Of a stretch of 38,183 bases of DNA, positions 7,943 to 14,811 are shown one piece after another. The stretch comes from Limosilactobacillus pontis DSM 8475. Its GTDB lineage: Bacteria; Bacillota; Bacilli; Lactobacillales; Lactobacillaceae. How positions within the stretch are numbered: the first letter of the stretch is position 1; each line of letters opens with the position of its first letter. The position numbers and the translations under genes are program-made. The notes under the pieces were generated by a model. It was not told the DNA's origin. It worked only from the letters and a program-made list of their open reading frames with translations, and did not search any database. Where the stretch lies: contig NZ_AZGO01000002.1 of assembly GCF_001435345.1 (NCBI RefSeq), positions 1 to 38,183 on the forward strand, read 5' to 3'.

Positions 7943-8635
7943 ATGAAATTAAGGGAAATTAACATTGTTACCATCTTAGCGGTGGTTTGTTTTGTTGTTG
8001 TGTTCGGTTTGATCGGGACCTTGGTCAGCCACCTCTACTGGAACTTGATCTGGCTGGTCCTCCTGATCGCCTGGGCGGGGATCCTGGTCCACACCCTGAC
8101 GACCGGGCACCTAAAGATCTGGCAGCACCTAGTGGATCGGATGGAGTTTGGCGACCATGACCAGGTCTTAGACCTCAGCGCCGGTCGCCTGAATGACCTC
8201 CTTCTTTTGGCCAAGAACCTTCAGGCACCCGCCAAGGTAACCGGGACCGGGAACTGGCGCCAGGACCAGCATGCTGTTCAGGCCCGGGTCAATGCGGCCG
8301 GGGTCGCGGACCGGGTGCGGTTGGTGGACACCGACGTCTTTAACATGACCTTTCCGGACCGCAGCTTTGACAAGGTCCTGGTCGACCTGGCCTTCCACAA
8401 CATCAATCCGGCCCTGAAACGGAACCGGTCGGTCCAGGAGGCGGCCCGGGTCCTCAAGGCTGACGGGACGATGGCAATCGTTGACTTCGGCCATGTTGAG
8501 GAGTACAAGCGAATGCTGGCTAGCCTGGGCTTCAACGACATCCGGGTGGTCAACACCGGCTTCAACGGCTGGTGGGGTGGTCCCTGGACGACGACCAAAT
8601 TGATTGTTGCACGACATTTTCGGCAAAGAAGGTAA
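7943..8635 (+). CDS. Membrane-anchored class I methyltransferase-like protein
   Basis: 230 residues. The first 50 form two hydrophobic segments (about 8-29 and 33-51), followed by a UbiE/Methyltransf_11-like domain. Motif I reads VLDLSAGRLNDL (about 74-85) in place of the usual VLDxGxGxG, so the glycine-rich SAM loop is degenerate. Later strands are recognisable: VRLVDTDVFNMTFPDRSFDKVLVDLAFHN (motif II/III region, written here only as position about 125-153) and RVLKADGTMAIVDFG (about 171-185). It lies 11 bases after ktrA and 5 bases before an aldo/keto reductase, inside the potassium operon. It may be an active methyltransferase with an altered SAM pocket or a non-catalytic relative; the substrate is unknown. 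Confidence 0.75.
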   Translation: MKLREINIVTILAVVCFVVVFGLIGTLVSHLYWNLIWLVLLIAWAGILVHTLTTGHLKIWQHLVDRMEFGDHDQVLDLSAGRLNDLLLLAKNLQAPAKVTGTGNWRQDQHAVQARVNAAGVADRVRLVDTDVFNMTFPDRSFDKVLVDLAFHNINPALKRNRSVQEAARVLKADGTMAIVDFGHVEEYKRMLASLGFNDIRVVNTGFNGWWGGPWTTTKLIVARHFRQRR

Positions 8636-8640
8636 TTAAA

Positions 8641-9468
8641 ATGAAGTACGTAACAATGAATGGTGAACGCCTGAGTCAAATCGGCATCGGCGGGGCGGAC
8701 CTCGGCCGGCGTCCCTTCAAGGAGGCTGAGGCGATCCATTATGGCCTGGAGCACGGCATCAACGTGGTCGACACCGCCGAGAGCTACCCGGGCAGCGAGG
8801 AGCTGATCAAGTGGGGGATGACCGACATTGACCGCCAGCAGGTCTTCTTGATCTCTAAGGTCCTGCCTAGCCACGCCACCCCGGACCAGGAGCGGCGGAG
8901 TCTGGAGGGGAGCCTGAAACGTCTGGGCGTTGACTACCTGGACCTCTACCTCCTTCACTGGCGGGCTAACGCGGACCTTACGCAGGCGGTGGCCGGCCTG
9001 GAGCAGCTCAAGCAGGAGGGCCTGATCCGCCACTGGGGCGTTTCCAACTTCGACGTCAAGGATATGGAGGACCTCCTCAAGGTGCCCCACGGTGACCAGT
9101 GCTTTGCCAACGAGGACCTCTACAACCTGACTAGCCGGGGAGTCGAGTATGACCTCCTGCCCTGGCAAGCAAAACACCAGGTGGGCTTTTTGGGTTACTC
9201 GCCCTTCCACGCGGTGGGCTGGAACTACCTCCACCCGACCAAGGTCCTGCGGGATATCGCGGCGGCCCATGATACCGAGCCCTACCCGGTCATGCTAGCC
9301 TGGATCACCCGGAACAACAACCTGGTGACCCTGCCCAAGGCAGCCACGGTTGACCACGTCAAGGCCAACATTGCGGCGATGGACCTCAAGCTGACGGACC
9401 AGGAGCTGGCGATGATCGACCGCGAGTATCCGGCCCCGACCAAGAAGGTTCCATTGGAGAAAATTTAA
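8641..9468 (+). CDS. Aldo/keto reductase
   Basis: NADPH-dependent carbonyl reductase of the AKR superfamily, (beta/alpha)8 barrel, 275 residues. The catalytic tetrad is visible as Asp44 (VVDTAESYP), Tyr49, Lys73 (ISKVLP) and His106 (LLHWR). The downstream signature HWGVSNFD (about 134-141) and the coenzyme-binding VTLPKAATVDHVKAN region near the C-terminus are present. ATG 8641 follows AGAAGG; an earlier in-frame start at 8572 would overlap the methyltransferase gene. It is the last gene of the ktrBA operon and ends at a terminator. The natural substrate cannot be read from sequence. Confidence 0.9.
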   Translation: MKYVTMNGERLSQIGIGGADLGRRPFKEAEAIHYGLEHGINVVDTAESYPGSEELIKWGMTDIDRQQVFLISKVLPSHATPDQERRSLEGSLKRLGVDYLDLYLLHWRANADLTQAVAGLEQLKQEGLIRHWGVSNFDVKDMEDLLKVPHGDQCFANEDLYNLTSRGVEYDLLPWQAKHQVGFLGYSPFHAVGWNYLHPTKVLRDIAAAHDTEPYPVMLAWITRNNNLVTLPKAATVDHVKANIAAMDLKLTDQELAMIDREYPAPTKKVPLEKI

Positions 9469-9474
9469 AACATG

Positions 9475-9518
9475 AAAACGGCAAGATCGCGATCGAATGA
9501 CCACGGCCTTGCCGTTTT
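9475..9518. terminator. Bidirectional terminator
   Basis: AAAACGGCAAG (9475-9485) pairs with CTTGCCGTTTT (9508-9518), and the loop contains the palindrome GATCGCGATC. It is placed between convergent genes and can serve both. Confidence 0.85.
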
Positions 9519-9527
9519 AGCACTAAT

Positions 9528-10556
9528 TTAGAAGAACAGCTTGCTCATGATGATCATGAAGACCAGCAGGCAGGTGGAGCTGATGACCGCGGCACCGAAG
9601 ACCGCGCCACCACGCTTGAAGATTACCTTGAAGTTGACGGACAGGCCCAGGGCAGCCATCGCCATCCCCAGGAAGATGTAGGCGGCCTGAACCAGGACAT
9701 CCAGGGCCGCTGCGGAGAACGGCAGGAAGGTCCCCAGAATACTGGTCAGGATGAAACCACCGAGGAACCACGGGATTGGCAGCTTCTTTGGGGCTGCCGT
9801 GTGGTCTTCCTCACTCTCTTTGACCAGACGGTGTTGGTACCAGTAGCCGACGATCAGGGCCACCGGTCCAGCAGGAGAACCCGGGACAGCTTCATGATCA
9901 GGGCGTTGTCCAGGCTCTCCTCACCGAAGGCCCCCCGGCTGCCACCGCGTGAGCGATTTCGTGAAGGGATCCCCCGGCGACGATCCCAAACTGTGGATCG
10001 GTCAGGTGGAGAAGGGGCTTGATCCCGATTTCGATCAGGGTAAAGACAGTCCCCATCACGCAGACCACCGCGACGGCGAGCACCTCGTCCTCACGCTTGC
10101 GTTCCTCGTCGGTTGTTTCCAGCTGTGGTGAAACCCCCATGACGGCGGCAGCGCCACAGACCCCACACCCGCAGGCACTGAGGATTGCCAGTTCGTCACT
10201 GGCCCCGAACTTGCGACTGAGGCAGTAGGTCAAACAGATCGTTCCGGTAACGGCTACGGCGGCCACCAGGATGGTCTTAACCCCGGCCTCGGCCAGAGTT
10301 TCCAAGTTTAACCGAAAACCGAGCAGGATAATTCCCAGGCGCAGGAACTTGTTGGAAATGAAACCGACCCCCGGTTTGGCTTCTGCCCGCATATGTGCCG
10401 GTGCTAGCTGCATGGCGATCCCCAATAATAGGGCGAGAACCAGGGCTCCGATCAGGTTGACGTAGGGGAGCTTGGTCAGTAATACCCCGGCTATACGGAG
10501 CAAATTAACGTCATGATGGCTGCTAGCCAAAATGACTTAGTCTTCATAATTGACAT
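9528..10556 (-). pseudogene. YeiH/UPF0324-family transporter, broken by three frameshifts
   Basis: Polytopic membrane protein of the YeiH (putative sulfate exporter) family. Reading from ATG 10556 (GGAGG 14 bases upstream; a second ATG at 10547), three frames together give a full-length protein of about 343 residues: MSIMKTKSFWLAAIMTL, then LPYVNLIGALVLALLLGIAM... CGCGVCGAAAVMG (the conserved Cys/Gly segment) ...SLHEIAHAVAAGG, then ALIVGYWYQHRL to the end. One base appears missing at about 10491-10496, one in the G-run at 9931-9936 (six where seven fit), and one near 9866-9870. The total length is 1029 bases, so three one-base losses restore the frame. It is non-functional as written, unless the indels are base-calling errors. 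Confidence 0.85.
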
Positions 10557-10719
10557 TGTTTTTCAAATAACCTCCTCAAAAAATGACAATGCCTGTTTAA
10601 CTGTACCAGAGCTGCCCATAGAAGCAAGGGTAAATCATCATGTAACCCCTTTCCATTGGGCATTTTCGTCGGCCCCGGGGTAGAATAGGGAGAAATAGTT
10701 TTATGAGGGGGATATTAAT

Positions 10720-11430
10720 ATGCAGATTAGGAATGTCAAACTCGCCCAGGCCCATTCGTCCCTGGACATCTACCATAGTGCCAGTGACGTGGTCCTGCCG
10801 GCAGTCGTGATCGTGCCGGGCGGCAGCTACCAGCAGATCAAGGAGCGGGATTCCGAGCGGGTGGCCCTGACTCTTGCCACCCACGCCTTTCAGAGCTTTG
10901 TGGTTCGCTACCCGGTTCTGGAGTATCGTGACTACCAGGCAGCCAAGGTGGCTATATCGCAGACCTTTGACTACATCGTGGCCCATGCGGACGAGCTGGG
11001 GGTTGACCCGGAACGACTGGGGATCCTCGGCTTCTCGGCCGGTGGCCAGTTAGCGGCGGCCTACAGCAACCAGTCAGGGACCAAGGCACGTTTTGCCGCC
11101 CTGGGCTACCCGGTGATCAAACCAACCATTGACGAACGGATGGGGGTCACCACCGAGGACGTCAGCCAACTGGTGACGGACCGGACCCCGGCCACCTTTG
11201 TCTGGGGGTCGGTCAACGACGGCCTGACCCCCTATCTGGATCATATCAACGCCTACGTGACGGCCCTGGCCCAGCACGGGGTACCGTTTGAACTTCACGA
11301 GTTTGGGACCGGCAACCACGGGATCGCCCTGGCTAACAAGTATACCGGGATCGTCAACCGGGACCGGGTCGACCGCCACATGAGCCGGTGGTTCCCGCTT
11401 TTTTTGGAGTGGCTAGGCAACCTTAAATAA
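10720..11430 (+). CDS. Alpha/beta hydrolase (esterase, HSL/Aes-like)
   Basis: Predicted cytoplasmic carboxylesterase of 236 residues. Motifs: VIVPGGSYQQI (about 29-39), the oxyanion-hole PGG loop that takes the place of HGGG; nucleophile elbow GFSAGG with Ser at about 109; FVWGSVNDGLTP (about 165-176) carrying the catalytic Asp; and GNHGIAL (about 207-213) carrying the catalytic His. This layout is that of the small acyl-ester hydrolases annotated as BD-FAE or Aes-like. ATG 10720 follows AGGGGG. It is a single gene with a terminator behind it. Confidence 0.88.
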   Translation: MQIRNVKLAQAHSSLDIYHSASDVVLPAVVIVPGGSYQQIKERDSERVALTLATHAFQSFVVRYPVLEYRDYQAAKVAISQTFDYIVAHADELGVDPERLGILGFSAGGQLAAAYSNQSGTKARFAALGYPVIKPTIDERMGVTTEDVSQLVTDRTPATFVWGSVNDGLTPYLDHINAYVTALAQHGVPFELHEFGTGNHGIALANKYTGIVNRDRVDRHMSRWFPLFLEWLGNLK

Positions 11431-11434
11431 TTAA

Positions 11435-11475
11435 AAAGGATCGATCAGCGTTTCAGCCGGTCGATCCTTTAGTTT
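11435..11475. terminator. Bidirectional terminator
   Basis: AAAGGATCGA (11435-11444) pairs with TCGATCCTTT (11461-11470), followed by AGTTTTT on the plus strand and an A/T-rich run on the minus side. It separates the convergent esterase and ElaA genes. Confidence 0.85.
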
Positions 11476-11913
11476 TTATAGGGCCGCATGGACCATCTTG
11501 ATGTGGGGCGTCGATACGTGGATATAGGGTTCGCCCTCACTGTGGAAGCCAAATTTTTGGTAGTAGCCCTCCACCTGGACCTGGGCGTCGATCTCGATCT
11601 TATTTCCCGGGAAATAATCACGGATGGTATCCATGATCTGGGGGAGAAGTTCATTACCCAGTCCGCGGCCGCGGAAGTTGGGAGCGGTGACCACCCGGCC
11701 GAAGGTGACCAGGCCGGGCGCCTTCAGGTAGACTCGGGAGTAGGCGGCAACCTGGCCGTCCAGTTCGTCATAGACGTGGATCGCCTTGAGGTCGTTGTCG
11801 TCGATGTCGTTGTGGATTCGCTGCTGCTCGACGGTGAAAACCTCGTCGCGGAGCTTGTAGATTTCGAATAGTTTCATGGTTGATAGGTCGTCAAATGCGC
11901 GTCTTTGCCACAT
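11476..11913 (-). CDS. ElaA-family GNAT acetyltransferase
   Basis: Small (145-residue) acetyl-CoA-dependent N-acyltransferase. The N-terminal MWQRRAFDDLS... LYEIYKLRDEVFTVEQ-like block is typical of ElaA (here LFEIYKLRDEVFTVEQ, about 15-30). The acetyl-CoA loop is visible as VVTAPNFRGRGLGNEL (R-G-x-G-x-G type, about 76-91), followed by EIDAQVQVEGYYQKFGF (about 107-123), the late GNAT strand and Tyr region. ATG 11913 has a GAAGG ribosome site. It starts 27 bases after the ABC-F gene and shares its attenuated transcript, which suggests, but does not show, a role in the same response. Confidence 0.88.
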   Translation of the reverse strand: MWQRRAFDDLSTMKLFEIYKLRDEVFTVEQQRIHNDIDDNDLKAIHVYDELDGQVAAYSRVYLKAPGLVTFGRVVTAPNFRGRGLGNELLPQIMDTIRDYFPGNKIEIDAQVQVEGYYQKFGFHSEGEPYIHVSTPHIKMVHAAL

Positions 11914-11940
11914 GTTTTCTGCCTTCTTTTCATAGAATAC

Positions 11941-13410
11941 CTAAATTGTAACGCGTTTGGTTGCCACCTCGGCAATGAAATGCTGGTCGTGCTCGATAAT
12001 CAGCATCGCTGGGTGCGCCGTCTGGATGAGCTGGATCAACTGGCCCTGGTTGTAGGTGTCCAGGTAGTTGAGCGGTTCGTCCCAGATGTAGAGTTGGGCG
12101 GGGGTCAGAAGCGACCGGGCGAGCTCGACCTTCTTCTGCTGACCCATGCTCAGCTGGTCGAGCGGAGTGGTGAAGCTGGCCCGTTCCATCCCCAGTTTCT
12201 TTAGGGTGTTGAGCAGCTGGTCGACCGGTAGGTGGTTGCGGTGGGCGTAGGCGGTGAGGCTGCCGCGCTGGTCGGTGTAGTGTTGGCGGACCAGGCTGAC
12301 CGTTGTCCCGTGGGCCAGGGTGATCGTTCCGCTGACTTGCCCGACCGGTTGGCCGAGGATCGCCTTGATCAGGGTGGACTTCCCGCTGCCGTTGTCCCCA
12401 GTCAGCAGGACACACTCGCCCTGCTTGACCGTCAGGGAGAGGTCGGTGAAGACTTGGCGTCCGGGCAGGGTGATCCCGACCTGCTCGAGGGTCAACAGGG
12501 TCTGGTGGTAGCTGGACTGCTGGTTGGTGGTCAGTGGGGCGACGGTCTCGACTTCCTGGAGGAGGCCGGTCTTGGCCGCGGCGACCTGGTCGAGCCGGTG
12601 GGCCATCGTTTGCGACTTCTTCATCATCTTGGCGGCCTTGGCCCCGATGAAACCCTTGTCAGCGTGGGCGTTGTGGCGCTTTTCGCCCTCGGCGCGTTGT
12701 GGCCACTGGAGGCGCTGCTGCTTGGCGGCGTGGAGGCGTTGGATATCGGCGTGGAGACGGTCATTAGTGGCGATTGCCGTCTGGTTGCGGCGCTTCTTTT
12801 GGGCGAAGTAGGTGGAATAGTTGCCCCGTTCCAGGACCAGCTGGTGACGCTCAATCACCAGGGTGTGGTCGATCAACCGGTCGAGGAAGGCCTGGTCGTG
12901 GCTGGTGATGATGAAGCCCTGGTGCTTGGCTCGTAGGTAAGCGGCGACCTCTTGCCGGCCCCGCGTATCGAGGTGGTTGGTCGGCTCGTCCAGGAGGGGA
13001 AAGACCCCGGGTTGGGCGAAGAGGGCGGCCAGCAGGACCTTGGTCTGTTCCCCGCCGCTGAGGGTTGCAAACGGCTGCCAGAGAAGGACCGGGTCGACGC
13101 CCATCAGGTTGAGTTCCCGTTCGACTTGCCACTCTTCCAACTGTGGGGTGCCTGCGCTGAGGTTGTCCCAGGCAAAGGCAGTCGGGTCGGTTACCGCCTG
13201 GGGAAAGTAGGCGAAGGGAAGATTGCTCGCTACCCATCCTTGGTAGTCGAGTTGACCCATCAGGATCTTCATCAGGGTCGTCTTCCCTCGGCCGTTTCTC
13301 CCGAGGAGGCCCAGTTTCCAGCTGCCGTCAATGGCCAGTTGACAATCAGTGAAAAGCGGCTCCTGCCCCGGATAGGCGAAGTTGAGTTGCTTAATGGTGA
13401 TGTTTCCCAT
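11941..13410 (-). CDS. ABC-F ribosome-protection ATPase (Lsa/Vga-type)
   Basis: Soluble protein of 489 residues with two ABC domains and no membrane segment; the antibiotic-resistance branch of ABC-F dislodges lincosamides, streptogramin A and pleuromutilins from the ribosome. Domain 1: Walker A GRNGRGKT (37-44), signature LSGGEQ (117-122), Walker B LLDEPTNHLD (139-148). The interdomain linker (about 190-300) is charged and helical, with KQQRLQWPQR and KMMKKSQTMAHR. Domain 2: Walker A GDNGSGKS (338-345), signature LSMGQQKK (420-427), Walker B YIWDEPLNYLD (441-451). The length and lack of a C-terminal extension fit Lsa-like proteins (about 490-500). The gene sits behind a ribosome-dependent attenuator, as known resistance ABC-Fs do. 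Exact drug spectrum is unknown. Confidence 0.9.
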   Translation of the reverse strand: MGNITIKQLNFAYPGQEPLFTDCQLAIDGSWKLGLLGRNGRGKTTLMKILMGQLDYQGWVASNLPFAYFPQAVTDPTAFAWDNLSAGTPQLEEWQVERELNLMGVDPVLLWQPFATLSGGEQTKVLLAALFAQPGVFPLLDEPTNHLDTRGRQEVAAYLRAKHQGFIITSHDQAFLDRLIDHTLVIERHQLVLERGNYSTYFAQKKRRNQTAIATNDRLHADIQRLHAAKQQRLQWPQRAEGEKRHNAHADKGFIGAKAAKMMKKSQTMAHRLDQVAAAKTGLLQEVETVAPLTTNQQSSYHQTLLTLEQVGITLPGRQVFTDLSLTVKQGECVLLTGDNGSGKSTLIKAILGQPVGQVSGTITLAHGTTVSLVRQHYTDQRGSLTAYAHRNHLPVDQLLNTLKKLGMERASFTTPLDQLSMGQQKKVELARSLLTPAQLYIWDEPLNYLDTYNQGQLIQLIQTAHPAMLIIEHDQHFIAEVATKRVTI

Positions 13411-13443
13411 TTCAGATCACGTTCCTTTCGGAATACAGACACG

Positions 13444-13474
13444 AAAAAAGGCCCACCACCCGGGTAGACCTTTT
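13444..13474 (-). terminator. Attenuator terminator upstream of ABC-F
   Basis: On the minus strand AAAAGGTCTACC (13474-13463) and GGTGGGCCTTTT (13457-13446) form a 12-bp stem (with U-G pairs) around a 5-base loop, and a run of T follows. It lies about 34 bases upstream of the ABC-F start, within the same transcript. Confidence 0.88.
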
Positions 13475-13590
13475 AAAGTGAGCAAAAAGACATACTTTGC
13501 CACAATTTGCTGATCAATGATTGAAATTTAATTCTACCCGGGCATCCTTTGTCGTGTCGATGAACAAACGATGCATTAATTTGTGTAGAA

Positions 13591-13602
13591 TTAGAACTTC
13601 AA
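13591..13602 (-). CDS. Three-codon leader peptide (MKF) of the ABC-F operon
   Basis: TTG AAG TTC TAA, read on the minus strand, lies 8 bases after a strong GGAGGG ribosome site (13616-13611). Its stop codon is the first base of attenuator segment P1, so ribosome occupancy here would block the P1:P2 helix. Very short leader ORFs act as drug sensors in other inducible ABC-F operons. The peptide itself is inferred from position, not from homology. Confidence 0.6.
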   Translation of the reverse strand: MKF

Positions 13603-13634
13603 TGGTTGATCCCTCCGTTAAATTTGCTGACCGT

Positions 13635-13664
13635 AGTATAGCAGGAGCCCGCGGGGCGTGTCAA
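13635..13664 (-). promoter_or_regulatory. Promoter of the ABC-F leader
   Basis: On the minus strand TTGACA (13664-13659), an 18-base spacer and TATACT (13640-13635) form a near-consensus promoter. Transcription would start near 13628, about 12 bases before the leader ribosome site. The -35 box touches the stop codon of the upstream Dyp peroxidase. Confidence 0.85.
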
Positions 13665-14613
13665 CTACTTACTCAGTTCACCATCGGCAATCTTGTCAAG
13701 CAGTGGCCGGGACGGGATGAAGAAGAGCTGGCCGGATAGGATGTCGGAGAAGGAGAGGAGGTAGTCGTGCTTCTCGATCATGTTCTCCAGCATCTTCTTG
13801 GTGACCGTCCAGTGGCGGGCGTAGCCGATGAAGTAGGTCCCGGTGATCCCAACAGCCGGGTCGGAGTACGGTACGTTCATCCGGACGATCTTCTGCTCAA
13901 CCCCGTTGATCTTGGCTTTGGGAGGCAACGTTGTGGGCGTTTTTGAACTTCTCAGCGTCTTTCAGTTCCAGATCGCTGGACTTCTTGCGGCCGACTGCCT
14001 TCTCCTGGTCCTCAGTGGTTAGTTTGTTCCAGATGTCCATGTGGTGTCGCCACTTCTGGGCAAAGGCGTAGGAGCCGTTTTCAAAGAACGGATCCTCATC
14101 ACCGACGATGGCGTATTCAGCGGCGTCCTCGACCTGGGGGGCCTCGGTACCATCAATGAAACCGATGATCGCCCGGCCCTCGAAGTAACGAAAGCCCTTG
14201 GTCTCATCGACAACGGTGGTGTAATCCTTTAGGAAGAGCATGCACTGGGCCATCAGTTCGTAGACTGCGGCCTCATCGTTGGCCCGAATATGGAGGAAGA
14301 TGTCCCCTTCAGTGGCGGGCATGGCGTACTTATCCCCGCTGATCGTCTTATAGGTTTCCAGTTCCTTGGGCTTTGGCGCGTCAGGGAAAAGGTAATCCCA
14401 GGCGGCGTTAGAAAAGCCCAGGGAGGCCTTCAGGTTACCCCGGTTGTCACGGATACGGAGTGAACGGACGATGGCCTGGTAGCGGTCGACAAATTCCTCG
14501 ATGGCGGCTTGCTCCTTGGCCTGGTCCTCACGCTTTAACTCCAGTACGGTGAACTGGACGTGTTCACCGGCGTCCTTCCAGACGTCCTGTGCTTGGTTTG
14601 GGTTCATGGTCAT
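13665..14613 (-). pseudogene. Dyp-type heme peroxidase, frameshifted
   Basis: Dye-decolourising heme peroxidase; family members use hydrogen peroxide to oxidise dyes and aromatic compounds. ATG 14613 with GAGGGG 8 bases upstream gives a 315-residue product once the frame is repaired. The distal motif GFIDGTEAP has Asp154, the proximal heme ligand lies in KNAHN (His227), and the distal Arg/Asn lie in VRMNVPY. These match DypB positions 153, 226 and 244/246. The frame breaks just after the proximal His at 13920-13922, where GGG appears (one base too many; coding strand TCCC for TCC). As written the Arg/Asn pair and about 85 C-terminal residues are lost. It may be real or a base-call insertion. 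Confidence 0.9.
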
Positions 14614-14655
14614 AGTAAGATCCCCTCTCAAAAAATAAAGTTTATCAACAATTTT

Positions 14656-14661
14656 ATTATA
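14656..14661 (-). promoter_or_regulatory. Dyp peroxidase -10 element
   Basis: TATAAT read on the minus strand (14661-14656), preceded by TGC as an extended -10. A -35 box is not clear. It lies about 45 bases upstream of the Dyp peroxidase start. Confidence 0.45.
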
Positions 14662-14714
14662 GCATCTGTTATCTGACCCTACTGGATTAGATCCGGCAAT
14701 CTGTCTATTTAATA

Positions 14715-14743
14715 TTGAAGCCGTTTACAAATAAAGCTACAAT
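14715..14743 (+). promoter_or_regulatory. yfcC-pepV promoter with an overlapping cre site
   Basis: TTGAAG (14715-14720), a 17-base spacer and TACAAT (14738-14743) form the promoter. TTGAAGCCGTTTACA (14715-14729) matches the CcpA cre consensus in all but one fixed position and covers the -35 box, so repression by CcpA during growth on good sugars is likely. Confidence 0.65.
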
Positions 14744-14811
14744 AAAAATGTGAAATATTTTACGATTTTTCGTATTGGACTTTTTTATTTGGCAGATTTG
14801 GGGTGAGGAAT

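Larger units (their letters stand above)
13444..13616 (-). promoter_or_regulatory. Three-way ribosome-mediated attenuator of the ABC-F/elaA operon
   Basis: Four segments, listed 5' to 3' on the minus strand. P1 TAATTCTAC (13593-13585) begins at the stop codon of a three-codon leader ORF. P2 (13542-13529) holds CCCGGGTAGA overlapping GTAGAATTA. P3 TCTACCCGGG (13468-13459) is the 5' arm of the terminator. P4 is the terminator 3' arm. P1 pairs with P2 over 9 bases, leaving P3 free for the terminator. P2 can instead pair with P3 over 10 bases, which disrupts the terminator. A ribosome held on the leader ORF would mask P1 and favour readthrough. Confidence 0.8.

Noticed and set aside
8278-9270. 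330-codon ORF antisense across two genes
   Set aside because: It crosses the methyltransferase and reductase genes, both strongly supported on the other strand; it is a codon-bias shadow.
13514-13576. 20-codon ORF (MHRLFIDTTKDARVELNFNH) in the ABC-F leader
   Set aside because: It has no ribosome site and spans the P2 segment; the three-codon ORF upstream has a strong ribosome site and is better placed to sense stalling.
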